In this document: in pieces, positions 14,974-23,352 of the stretch
Numbering within the stretch: position 1 is the stretch's first letter
Layout: every line of letters starts with the position of its first letter
Origin: Bradyrhizobium sp. CB1717
GTDB lineage: Bacteria; Pseudomonadota; Alphaproteobacteria; Rhizobiales; Xanthobacteraceae
DNA length: 64,000 nt
Direction of reading: 5' to 3'
Assembly: GCF_029714325.1 (NCBI RefSeq)
Contig: NZ_CP121666.1
Location: 558,001-622,000, forward strand
Notes under the pieces: model-generated
The model's input: only the letters and a program-made list of their open reading frames with translations
Database searches by the model: none
Told to the model about the DNA's origin: nothing
Translations under genes and position numbers: made by a program

Positions 14974-16614
14974 ATGAGGACACAGGTACTGGTGGTGGGC
15001 GCCGGGCCCGTCGGATTGACCGCGGCGATGGATCTGGCCTCGCGCGGCATCGACGTCGTCGTCGCGGAGATCCGTCACGCCGGCGATCCGCCCAGCGTCA
15101 AGTGCAACCATGTGTCGGCCCGCTCGATGGAGATTTTTCGACGGCTCGGCGTTGCCGCCAAGCTGCGCGATGCGGGCCTGCCTGCGGACTTTCCCAATGA
15201 TTGCTCCTACCGGACCACGGCGACCGGCATCGAGCTCTGCCGGATCGACATTCCCTCCCGCGCGCGCCGCTACGGCGCAACCGGCGGCCCCGACACCTGG
15301 TGGCCGACGCCGGAGCCGCCGCACCGGATCAACCAGATCTATCTCGAGCCGATCCTGTTCAGCCATGCAGCGGCGCAAGCACGCATCGAGATCCTGGCGC
15401 GCACGGAAATCACCGATATCGAACAGCACGGCGACCATGTCGTCGCGCTGGCGCGCGATCTCGACAGCGGCACCTCGCTTCGCATCGAAGCGTCGTTCGT
15501 GATCGGCTGCGACGGCAGCCGTTCGCTCGTGCGCAAATCGATCGGCGCCAGCCTGTCCGGCACGCCGGTGATCCAGCGCGTGCAGTCGACCTTCATCGAG
15601 GCCCCGCAACTGAAGGAGTTGATGGGCGCGCACAAGCCGGCCTGGATGGTGCTCTCGCTCAATCCGCGCCGCTCCGGCACCACGGTTGCGATCGACGGTC
15701 ACGACCGCTGGCTGATCCACAATCACCTGAAGCCCGACGAGCCCGAATTCGACTCGGTGGATCGCGACTGGTCGATCCGCGCCATCCTCGGCGTCGACGA
15801 GCGGTTCGAGTACAAGGTCCTCAGCAAGGAGGATTGGGTCGGACGCCGCCTCGTGGCCGATCGCTTCCGCGACCGCAGAGTCTTTATCTGTGGTGACGCC
15901 GCGCATCTGTGGATGCCCTATGCCGGCTACGGCATGAATGCGGGCATTGCGGACGCCGTTGACCTCTGCTGGCAGCTGGCCGCGCATCTGAACGGCTGGG
16001 CGCCGGCTGCGATCCTCGATGCCTACGAGGCGGAGCGCCAGCCCATCACCGAGCAGGTGTCGCGTTTTGCGATGGACCACGCGATGAAGATGATGGCGCA
16101 GCGCGGCGGCGTCTCGGCGGAGATCGAGGACGACACGCCGCGCGGCCACGCCGCGCGCGCGGCGCTGGCGCGAGCGGCCTACGATCTCAACGTCCAGCAA
16201 TATTGCTGCGCCGGCCTCAACTTCGGCTACTACTACGACGCCTCGCCGATCGTCGCGTATGATGGCGAGACACCGCCGCCTTATGCGATGGGCAGCTTCA
16301 CGCCCTCCACCGTGCCGGGCGCGCGTGCGCCGCATCTGTTCCTGCGCGACGGGCGGTCGCTCTACGATGCGTTCGGCGCCGGCTACACGTTGTTGCGGTT
16401 CGATCCGGCGATCGATGTGACGCGGCTGCAATCTGCAGCAAAGGAGCGCGGCGTGCCGCTTGCGCTGGTCGACATCGCGCCTGATGAGGCGAACGGCGCC
16501 TATGCCGAAAAGCTTGTGCTGGCGCGGCCCGATCAGCACATCGCCTGGCGCGGCCAGGCCGCGCCGGAAAATCCACTGGGCTTGCTGGCGCGCATCACCG
16601 GTGCCGCGGCGTAA
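14974..16614 (+). CDS. FAD-dependent aromatic-ring monooxygenase
   Basis: A 546-residue class A flavoprotein monooxygenase of the UbiH/PheA/MhpA type. It has GxGxxG in VVGAGPVGLTAAMDL (about 6-20), the middle DG motif in IGCDGSRSLVRKSIG (about 180-194) and GDAAHLWMPYAGYGMNAGI (about 308-326), which binds FAD ribose and pyrophosphate. Such enzymes hydroxylate phenolic acids with NAD(P)H and oxygen. The C-terminal thioredoxin-like region is typical of phenol hydroxylase-like members. It is divergent from a LysR gene and followed by a Bug-type binding protein, which together suggest an aromatic or carboxylic acid uptake and breakdown module. The substrate cannot be assigned. Confidence 0.9.
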   Translation: MRTQVLVVGAGPVGLTAAMDLASRGIDVVVAEIRHAGDPPSVKCNHVSARSMEIFRRLGVAAKLRDAGLPADFPNDCSYRTTATGIELCRIDIPSRARRYGATGGPDTWWPTPEPPHRINQIYLEPILFSHAAAQARIEILARTEITDIEQHGDHVVALARDLDSGTSLRIEASFVIGCDGSRSLVRKSIGASLSGTPVIQRVQSTFIEAPQLKELMGAHKPAWMVLSLNPRRSGTTVAIDGHDRWLIHNHLKPDEPEFDSVDRDWSIRAILGVDERFEYKVLSKEDWVGRRLVADRFRDRRVFICGDAAHLWMPYAGYGMNAGIADAVDLCWQLAAHLNGWAPAAILDAYEAERQPITEQVSRFAMDHAMKMMAQRGGVSAEIEDDTPRGHAARAALARAAYDLNVQQYCCAGLNFGYYYDASPIVAYDGETPPPYAMGSFTPSTVPGARAPHLFLRDGRSLYDAFGAGYTLLRFDPAIDVTRLQSAAKERGVPLALVDIAPDEANGAYAEKLVLARPDQHIAWRGQAAPENPLGLLARITGAAA

Positions 16615-16692
16615 GACGACTTCAAGCGGATAGCCCGGCGGCGCAGGCCGCCGGCTGTGTTTCAAGAACAAAGCACACTTGAGGAGGAGAAC

Positions 16693-17673
16693 GTGTTTCA
16701 CGTTGCAAGGCGCCGCATCCTGGCCGTGCTGACGGCTGCGACTTTCGCCGTGTTGCCGCTGCAGGCAGGCCGTGCCGCCTATCCGGAGCAATTGATCAAG
16801 GTCATCGTGACCTTCCCGCCCGGTGGCAGCGCCGACACCGTCATCCGCGCGCTCGAACCGCTCGTCACCGCCGAGCTCAAGCAGAGCCTGGTCATCGAAA
16901 ATCGCGCGGGCGCCGGCGGCAACATCGGCATGGCCGCAGTCGCGCAGGCCAAGCCCGACGGCTACACGCTCGGCGTTGCGCCGGCGGGTGCGCTCACGGT
17001 GAATCCGCACCTCAATTCCGCGATGCCGTTCGAGTTGAAGGACCTCGCACCCATCACCCTGCTTGCGGAGATTCCCTTTGTGCTGGTCGCTTCCGCGAAT
17101 ATCCCGGCACACACTGCCGCGGAGACGATCGCGCTCGCCAAGGCCAAGCCGGGCGCGCTGTCGATCGGGCATGGCGGCAACTCGACGGCGATGCATTTGA
17201 CGGCCGCGCTGTTCACGCAGAAGACCGGGATCGCCATGGAGCTGGTCCCGTATCGCGGGACGGCGCCGGCGACGGTCGACGTTCTCGCGGGCCATGTCCC
17301 CTTCGCGGTGCTGGATATTCCGTCGTCGCGGCAATTGATCCTCGATGGCAAGCTCAACGCCATCGGCGTTTCCTCCGCGCGCCGTCTTCCGTCGTTACCC
17401 GACGTTCCGACGCTGGCCGAGAGCGGCATTGCGGGTTTCGAATCCGTGGGCTGGTTCGGGCTCGTTGCTCCCGCCGGCACGCCTGCAGACGTCATTGGTC
17501 GGCTGAACGAAGCCTTCACCAAAGCCCTGAAGGATCCCTCGGTGGCTGAGAAGATCAGGACCCTCGGCGCGGAGCCGGCACCGATGGCGCCAGAGCAGTT
17601 CGGCCGCTTCATTCAGAGCGAAAGCACGAAGTGGGGCAAGCTCATCAGCGAGGCCGGCATCAAGGCGAACTAG
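16693..17673 (+). CDS. Bug/TctC family solute-binding protein
   Basis: A 326-residue periplasmic binding protein of the tripartite tricarboxylate transporter (Bug) family. An N-terminal signal peptide is visible (RRRILAVLTAATFAVLPL, cleavage near GRAA), then the family opening YPEQLIKVIVTFPPGGSADT and ENRAGAGGNIG. GTG 16693 is preceded by GAGGAGGAGA, a strong ribosome site; the frame opens earlier but without support. No TctA/TctB membrane genes are near, so it probably shares a transporter coded elsewhere, as most Bug proteins do. Its place after the monooxygenase suggests it binds that pathway's substrate. Confidence 0.92.
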   Translation: MFHVARRRILAVLTAATFAVLPLQAGRAAYPEQLIKVIVTFPPGGSADTVIRALEPLVTAELKQSLVIENRAGAGGNIGMAAVAQAKPDGYTLGVAPAGALTVNPHLNSAMPFELKDLAPITLLAEIPFVLVASANIPAHTAAETIALAKAKPGALSIGHGGNSTAMHLTAALFTQKTGIAMELVPYRGTAPATVDVLAGHVPFAVLDIPSSRQLILDGKLNAIGVSSARRLPSLPDVPTLAESGIAGFESVGWFGLVAPAGTPADVIGRLNEAFTKALKDPSVAEKIRTLGAEPAPMAPEQFGRFIQSESTKWGKLISEAGIKAN

Positions 17674-17796
17674 GTTCGCTCTTCACGCGATGCTGGCCCG
17701 CATCTCGACATCGGCTCCTTCCGCTACGTCGCGATCGGTCGGCGCCACGTCGACGACCGCTCCTTCGCGTGTGCGATGTACACGGCCGCGCCTGAG

Positions 17797-18783
17797 CTAA
17801 CGCGCACCGATGCCCGCGCTCTCGATCACCCGCTTGTAGCGTGCGGTCTCCTCGACAATGAACGGGCCCATCTCGGCCTGCGCCTTGTCGGCAATCGACA
17901 CCTGGCCGTTGGCGGCGAGGTCCGCGACGATGGCGGGGTCGGCGAGCGCGGCGGCCAGCGCCTCGGAGAGCCTGCCCACGATTCTCGGGTCGGTCCCGGC
18001 CGGGACAGAGACCCAGGTCGAGCCGACACTGACGGCGTCCGGGTAGCCGGCCTCCAGCACCGTCGGCGCGTTGGGCAGCGCGGCCAGCCGCGCCGTGCCG
18101 GTGGTGCCGAGCACCTTGACCTTGCCGGTGTCGATCAGCGGCCTGAGCACGGTAAGGTAGTCGAAGGAGACGTCCAGGATGCCCGACATCATGTCGGTCA
18201 TCTGGCTCGAGCCCGACTTGTAGGGCACGTGGGTCAGCTTGATGCCGGCGGCCGCCTGGAACATCTCGCCGGCAAGGTGCTGGGCGGTGCCGGGGCCGGG
18301 GGAGCCGAAATTGACCTTGCCCGGGTTGGCCTTCGCGTAGGCGACGAACTCAGCCAGCGTGCTGTAGGGCGCTGCTGCGGTCGCGACGAGGATCTGGTTC
18401 GCCGAGCTCACGCCGCGGACGTGGACGTAGCTCAGAAGCGGGTCGTAGTTGAGCTTCTGCAGCCCCAGGTTCGGCTGGATCGTCATCGGCCCGCCGGAGG
18501 CGTAGAGCACGGTGTAGCCGTCGGGCTGGGCCCGGGCCACGAACTCCGTCCCGATGGTCCCGCCGGCGCCGGGCCGGTTCTCCACCACCACGGGCTGCCC
18601 AAGCCGCGTCCGCAGCAGCTCCGCGATCTTGCGCGAGACGAGGTCGGTGACGCCGCCGGCCCCGAACGGCACCACCCAGGTGATCGCGCGGTTCGGCCAG
18701 GAGTCCGCGGGCGTCTGGGCCCCCGCGGCGCCCGCCTGGAGCGCCAGCGTCGTCGCGGCGACGAGACACAGAAGCGCTCTCAT
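17797..18783 (-). CDS. Bug/TctC family solute-binding protein
   Basis: A 328-residue Bug-type periplasmic binding protein. It starts with a signal peptide (MRALLCLVAATTLALQAGAA) and continues with WPNRAITWVVPFGAGGVTD and ENRPGAGGTIG, the family's ligand-binding loops. I choose ATG 18783 because the signal peptide begins there; upstream in-frame starts only add a charged stretch. It stands alone on the minus strand, facing the other Bug gene, with no transporter subunits nearby. Ligand unknown. Confidence 0.9.
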   Translation of the reverse strand: MRALLCLVAATTLALQAGAAGAQTPADSWPNRAITWVVPFGAGGVTDLVSRKIAELLRTRLGQPVVVENRPGAGGTIGTEFVARAQPDGYTVLYASGGPMTIQPNLGLQKLNYDPLLSYVHVRGVSSANQILVATAAAPYSTLAEFVAYAKANPGKVNFGSPGPGTAQHLAGEMFQAAAGIKLTHVPYKSGSSQMTDMMSGILDVSFDYLTVLRPLIDTGKVKVLGTTGTARLAALPNAPTVLEAGYPDAVSVGSTWVSVPAGTDPRIVGRLSEALAAALADPAIVADLAANGQVSIADKAQAEMGPFIVEETARYKRVIESAGIGAR

Positions 18784-19077
18784 CACCGTGGATCCGCGGC
18801 GACCGTTCAGGCCGCTGCCCGCGCCAAATCCCATGGATGAAGTCCTCCCTCGCTGCAGTGTGGCCGTTTACGGCCATGTTGACCGAAAGTTACAGCGTTG
18901 AGTCTCCTCCAACCATTGGCGCAGTCTGAGCATCTCTTTTGCAAAATATGAAAAGATCGATGAATCGCTTTCAGGAGTGTTGCCGGAACAGGAGCGGTGA
19001 CGGGTTGAACCTGCCGGCCGCGGGGGCCGACCTAGCAACAGCCCGCCGGCCGGCTGGGAACGAGGTCATTTACGACG

Positions 19078-20349
19078 ATGTTCGACAAAGCCTACCGGCA
19101 GCGCCTCGAAGCTGACCTTGCGCAATGGGAAGCCGACGGCGTGATTGCGCCGGCGGCCGCCGCCTCCATCCGTCATGCGCTGCCGCCACTGTCGCCCGGC
19201 ATCAACATCGCCGTGGTCGTCGCCATCGTCGGCGGTCTCCTGATCGCTGCCGCGTTCCTCGCCTTCGTCGCGGCGCACTGGACGGAGATCGCGCGGCTGA
19301 TGCGGTTTGCGATCCTGATCGCCGGCATGGCCGTCGCCGGCGGTCTCGGCGCCTGGTTCGCCGCGCGGGAGCGCACCGTTCTCGCCGATCTCTGTGCGAG
19401 CGTCGGCGCGATCATCTTCGGCGCAGGCATCGCGCTGGTCGGGCAGATGTATCATCTCGGCGAAGACTTTGCCGGCGGCATGCTCTTGTGGTCGATCGGC
19501 GCGCTTGCCGCCGCAGTGCTGACCGGCTCGCGCGGTGCGTTGGCGGTCGGCCTCGTGGCCGCCTCGGTCTGGACCTGCATGCGGGCTTACGATGCGCCTG
19601 ATGTCCTGCATCTTCCGTTCGTGGCGGTCTGGCTGTTCGCCGCCGCTCTCGCCTTCGCCTGGCATTCCCGCGTCGCCGCCCATCTCGTTGCGATCGCGGT
19701 GCTGCCGTGGTGGATTGCGACGTCGCTTCGTTTCGAATTCGACGGAGCTCAGCCGTCATTCGTGCTCGCCAACGGCGCGGCCTTGCTGTTCGGCGCGGGG
19801 CTTGCGATCGCTGCTGCGCCGTCGCCGAGGGCGCTCCGGCTCGGTAGCGTCCTGTCGATCTACGGAGCGCTATCGCTGGCCATCGTGGCGTTCCTGGAGG
19901 TGACGACGGTCGACGACATCGTCCGCTTCCGGGCCGGTTCTGGTGCGGGCCAGCCGCTTTGGGCCATTGTGTGCGGGGTTGCCGGTGTGGTCCTTGCGCT
20001 GGCGTCGGCCGCGATCACCAGGCGCGCAGGCGAAGTCCTTGCAGCAGGCGCGATCGGGCTGGTCCTGCTCGCGGCGCCGGTGTGGCCGGCCTCCATGGCC
20101 GGCGAGTCCTGGCTCGCCTATGCCGCGCTGCTCTTGGCGATGCTGTGTCTCGTCGTCTCCGGCATGCTCGATGACGTGCGTCCGCGCATCGTCGCCGGCT
20201 GGCTCGGGATTGCCGGGGTCATCGCGGGCATCACCTGGGCGGTGAAGGGATCGCTGCTGCGCCGCTCGGCGTTCCTGGCAGCGGCGGGCGTCGCGGCCGT
20301 CGCATTTGCAACCGCACTCAATCGCGTGCTGCCGAGGGCTGGGCGATGA
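19078..20349 (+). CDS. DUF2157 domain membrane protein
   Basis: A 423-residue integral membrane protein. A soluble N-terminal helix region (AYRQRLEADLAQWEADGVI, about 5-23) is the typical DUF2157 start, followed by roughly ten hydrophobic segments rich in Ala, Leu and Val. Function of the family is unknown. Its stop overlaps the start of the next gene by four bases (ATGA), and the pairing of DUF2157 with a GDYXXLXY protein recurs in bacteria, so the two probably work together at the inner membrane. Confidence 0.85.
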   Translation: MFDKAYRQRLEADLAQWEADGVIAPAAAASIRHALPPLSPGINIAVVVAIVGGLLIAAAFLAFVAAHWTEIARLMRFAILIAGMAVAGGLGAWFAARERTVLADLCASVGAIIFGAGIALVGQMYHLGEDFAGGMLLWSIGALAAAVLTGSRGALAVGLVAASVWTCMRAYDAPDVLHLPFVAVWLFAAALAFAWHSRVAAHLVAIAVLPWWIATSLRFEFDGAQPSFVLANGAALLFGAGLAIAAAPSPRALRLGSVLSIYGALSLAIVAFLEVTTVDDIVRFRAGSGAGQPLWAIVCGVAGVVLALASAAITRRAGEVLAAGAIGLVLLAAPVWPASMAGESWLAYAALLLAMLCLVVSGMLDDVRPRIVAGWLGIAGVIAGITWAVKGSLLRRSAFLAAAGVAAVAFATALNRVLPRAGR

Positions 20350-20951
20350 CCGATCTGATCGCATCCGTCACAAAACTCTGGCAGCGCATTCCGAAAGCCG
20401 TGCTGTTCGGTGCCGCCATCCTGATCCAGTGCGCGCTGCTGGTTCTGATGGTTGCCGATCGCATGCAGATCCTGCGCGACGGCCGCGAGGTGACCCTCCA
20501 AACCCAGCCCGTCGATCCCCGCGATCTCCTGCGCGGCGATTATGTCGTGCTCCGCTACGACATCTCGCAGTTGCCGTCGGGTGCGCTCACCGGCAAGCCG
20601 TCCGGGACGCGCAATCCCGTCGTGTTCGTCAAGCTCGCGCCGAATGCCAACGGGCTTTACGAGGCCGTCTCGGTGCATGCCGAGCCTGTTCCGGTCACGG
20701 CGCCCGAAATCCTGATCCGCGGCCGCGTTCTCTATTCCTGCGGTTCGACCAGCCCCATCTTCTGTGACAAGCTGACGATCAAATACGGTCTCGAAAGCTA
20801 TTTCGTGCCCGAAGGCGAGGGCAGGACGCTCGAGCAGGCCCGCAATCAGCAGAAGCTGCGCGTCGTCGCCGCCGTGCTGCCTTCAGGCCGCGCCGCCATC
20901 AAGCGGCTGCTGCTCGACGGCAAGCCGGTGTATGAGGAGCCGTGGTACTAG
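20346..20951 (+). CDS. GDYXXLXY domain protein
   Basis: A 201-residue protein with one N-terminal membrane helix (about 15-38) and a periplasmic or outer-face domain. LLRGDYVVLRYDIS (about 59-72) is the motif that names the family, and a second Cys-containing segment (YSCGSTSPIFCDKL) could form a disulfide. No enzymatic role is known. It is translationally coupled to the DUF2157 gene and ends 13 bp from the convergent MocR gene. Confidence 0.88.
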   Translation: MTDLIASVTKLWQRIPKAVLFGAAILIQCALLVLMVADRMQILRDGREVTLQTQPVDPRDLLRGDYVVLRYDISQLPSGALTGKPSGTRNPVVFVKLAPNANGLYEAVSVHAEPVPVTAPEILIRGRVLYSCGSTSPIFCDKLTIKYGLESYFVPEGEGRTLEQARNQQKLRVVAAVLPSGRAAIKRLLLDGKPVYEEPWY

Positions 20952-20964
20952 GCGTCGCTGATCC

Positions 20965-22374
20965 TCAAGCCGCCTTCAGCGCCCGCCGCAGCACGTCCCA
21001 TATCCGCGGCTCGCTCATATGCGTCACGTTGAACCGCATGAAGTTCGTTGCCGTCTGCGACACGCTGAACACGTTGCCGGGTGCGAGCACGACGTCTTCT
21101 TCGAGCCCGGCGCGCGCAACGGCCGTGGCGTCCTGTCCGCCCGCAAGGCGGCACCAGAGGAAGAAGCCGCCGCGCGGCATCAGCCAGGGTTCGATGCCAA
21201 GGGCCTGAAGTTTTCGCGCGATGTCGCGGTGCGTGCGTGTGAGCCTCTGCCTCAGCTCGTCCATGTGCTTGCGATAGCTGCCGCCGGCCAGCACGTTGGC
21301 GATGAGTTCGGTCGCAACCGGGCTCGGGCCGCCAAAACTGGTCGCGACCTGGAGGTCGACCAGTTGCTCGATCCAGTCGGCGCGTCCCGCAATGTAGCCG
21401 CAGCGCACCGAGGCCGAGAGCGTCTTGGAGAAGCTGCCGATGCGGATCACGCGGTTGAGCCCGTCGAGCGCGGCAAGGCGCGGTGAGCGCTCCGGCTCGA
21501 AATCGCCGAAGATGTCGTCCTCGACGATGGTGAGATCGTGCGCGGCGGCCGCCGTCAGAAGCCGGTACGCGCTCTGCAGCGACATCGTCGCGCCGGTCGG
21601 GTTGTGCAGCGCTGAATTGGTGATGTAGAGCCGCGGCCGCTCGCCGGCGAGGACCTGTTCGAAACGTGCGACGTCAGGGCCCGACGGCGTATAGGGCACG
21701 CTGATGATCCTGGCCTGATGGGCCCGCAGCAGCGCGCGAAAATTGAAGTAGCAGGGGTCGTCGACCAGCACGGTGTCGCCGGGGCGGAGCAGGAAGCGGC
21801 AGATCAGGTCGGTTGCCTGCGTGCCCGAACCCGTCAGCATCAGCTGGTTGACCGAGGCCTCGATCTCATCTTCGGCCAGCCGCTTCAGCAGCAACCGGCG
21901 CAGAGCGGGGGAGCCTGACGTCGAGCCGTAATTGGTCAAGACGCTCGCATCCGTGCGGGCAAGTGCGCGCGCGGCGCGGCGCAGGGCGTCCTCCGGCATC
22001 CAGTCCGGCGGCAGCCAGCCGCAGCCGGGCTTGAGCACGCTCTCGTCGGCGTCTAGCGATTGCCTGGACACCCAAAACGGATCGACCGCGCGGTCGCGGC
22101 GCGGCTCGGCCTCGGTCAACACAAGTGGCGGCATGACGCTCGGCGACACATAGAAGCCCGAGCCGCGGCGGGCGCGGATCAGGCCCTCGGCCGCCAGGCG
22201 ATCGTAGGCTTCGACCACCGTGGAGGGCGAAACCCCCATCGTCGCGGCAAGACCGCGGATCGACGGCAGCCGGTCGCCGGCACCGAGCGCGCGGCCCGCG
22301 ACCCTGGCGCGGATCGCGGTCATCACACCGCTCGTCCGCGTCCCGTTGCGACCCTTTCCTTGCGCGCCGTCCAA
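20965..22374 (-). CDS. MocR/PdxR-type GntR regulator with aminotransferase domain
   Basis: A regulator of about 469 residues: an N-terminal GntR winged helix (GDRLPSIRGLAATMGVSPST) joined to a class I aminotransferase-like domain that binds PLP (SFSKTLSASVRCGY holds the Schiff-base Lys). Such MocR proteins sense PLP or amino acids. An ATG at 22422 gives 16 extra residues of unusual composition; the TTG at 22374 has GGAAGG nine bases upstream and begins where homology-like sequence starts, so I prefer it with moderate certainty. It is divergent from an EamA exporter gene, the usual target of such regulators. Confidence 0.88.
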   Translation of the reverse strand: MDGAQGKGRNGTRTSGVMTAIRARVAGRALGAGDRLPSIRGLAATMGVSPSTVVEAYDRLAAEGLIRARRGSGFYVSPSVMPPLVLTEAEPRRDRAVDPFWVSRQSLDADESVLKPGCGWLPPDWMPEDALRRAARALARTDASVLTNYGSTSGSPALRRLLLKRLAEDEIEASVNQLMLTGSGTQATDLICRFLLRPGDTVLVDDPCYFNFRALLRAHQARIISVPYTPSGPDVARFEQVLAGERPRLYITNSALHNPTGATMSLQSAYRLLTAAAAHDLTIVEDDIFGDFEPERSPRLAALDGLNRVIRIGSFSKTLSASVRCGYIAGRADWIEQLVDLQVATSFGGPSPVATELIANVLAGGSYRKHMDELRQRLTRTHRDIARKLQALGIEPWLMPRGGFFLWCRLAGGQDATAVARAGLEEDVVLAPGNVFSVSQTATNFMRFNVTHMSEPRIWDVLRRALKAA

Positions 22375-22376
22375 AG

Positions 22377-22400
22377 TGTATGACCTTCCATATCCATACA
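22377..22400. promoter_or_regulatory. Candidate operator, TGTATG-N12-CATACA
   Basis: A perfect 6-bp inverted repeat with a 12-bp spacer just upstream of the preferred MocR start, in the divergent MocR/EamA region. It may be an autoregulatory site. It would lie inside the coding sequence if the ATG at 22422 were used. Confidence 0.35.
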
Positions 22401-22480
22401 GTTTGGCGCAATTGTACTGCATTGTCGCTGTCCCCGCCAGCGCGGAAGGCCGAAGATCGCCGTCTCAAAAAGAGGTGGAC

Positions 22481-23341
22481 ATGCAATCGGCGGGCAGCGG
22501 CTGGGGCAACGGGCTTCTTGGCGTCATCATCTTCAGCGGCTCGCTGCCGGCGACGCGCGTGGCGGTCGGCGGCTTCTCCGCGCTGTTCCTGACCTCAGTG
22601 CGCGCGGTCATTGCCGCACTGATCGGTGCGGCAATGCTCGGTCTGCTGCGTCAAAGCTGGCCGGAGCGGCGGAATCTCGCCTCGCTCGCCATCGTCTCCA
22701 TCGGTGTCGTCGTCGGCTTTCCCCTGCTGACGGCGCTCGCGCTCCAGCACATCACGTCCGCGCATTCGATCGTGTTCATCGGGCTGTTGCCCTTGTCGAC
22801 CGCGATCTTCGCCGTGCTGCGCGGCGGCGAGCGGCCAAAGCCGCTGTTCTGGCTGTTCGCGATCCTCGGCAGCGCCACGGTGGTCGGCTTCGCTCTCTCC
22901 AGCGACGGCTCCGCCTCGCTGACAGGCGATCTCCTGATGGTCGCGGCGATCGTGCTGTGTGGGCTCGGCTATGCCGAAGGCGCCGCGCTGTCGCGCCGTC
23001 TCGGCGGCTGGCAGGTGATCTCCTGGGCGCTGCTGCTCGCGCTGCCGCTGATGGTGCCGGTCGTGGCGTTGACCTGGCCATCGACGTGGAGCGGCGTTGA
23101 TACGCCCGCCTGGATCGGGCTCGCCTACGTCTCCGTCTTCAGCATGTTCGTCGGCTTCATCTTCTGGTACCGCGGGCTTGCCATTGGCGGCATCGCCCGC
23201 GTCGGCCAGTTGCAGCAGCTGCAGCCGTTCTTCGGCCTCGCGCTCGCCGGCTTCCTGCTGCACGAGCCGGTCGCCTGGAGCATGATCGCCGCGACCGCAT
23301 TCGTCGTCGTCTGCGTCTTCTTCGCGCGGCGGTTCGCATGA
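22481..23341 (+). CDS. EamA/DMT family transporter
   Basis: A 286-residue inner membrane transporter with about ten hydrophobic helices in two EamA repeats, such as LLGVIIFSGSLPATRVAVGG at the N-terminus and LFWLFAILGSATVVGFAL at the start of the second half of the first repeat. Members export amino acids or other metabolites. ATG 22481 follows AGAGGTGG and begins right at the first helix; the longer frame upstream overlaps the regulator gene. Divergent arrangement with MocR suggests that the exporter is induced by an amino acid or vitamin B6 related signal. Confidence 0.92.
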   Translation: MQSAGSGWGNGLLGVIIFSGSLPATRVAVGGFSALFLTSVRAVIAALIGAAMLGLLRQSWPERRNLASLAIVSIGVVVGFPLLTALALQHITSAHSIVFIGLLPLSTAIFAVLRGGERPKPLFWLFAILGSATVVGFALSSDGSASLTGDLLMVAAIVLCGLGYAEGAALSRRLGGWQVISWALLLALPLMVPVVALTWPSTWSGVDTPAWIGLAYVSVFSMFVGFIFWYRGLAIGGIARVGQLQQLQPFFGLALAGFLLHEPVAWSMIAATAFVVVCVFFARRFA

Positions 23342-23352
23342 GGCTGAAAGCC

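Noticed and set aside
14896..17334. 812-codon minus-strand open frame
   Set aside because: It runs antisense through the FAD monooxygenase and a Bug gene, both with clear domains. The product is Arg/His/Asp-rich, as expected from the reverse of GC-rich coding DNA.
17776..18840. 354-codon plus-strand frame
   Set aside because: Antisense to a Bug-type binding protein with signal peptide; His/Arg/Gly-rich shadow.
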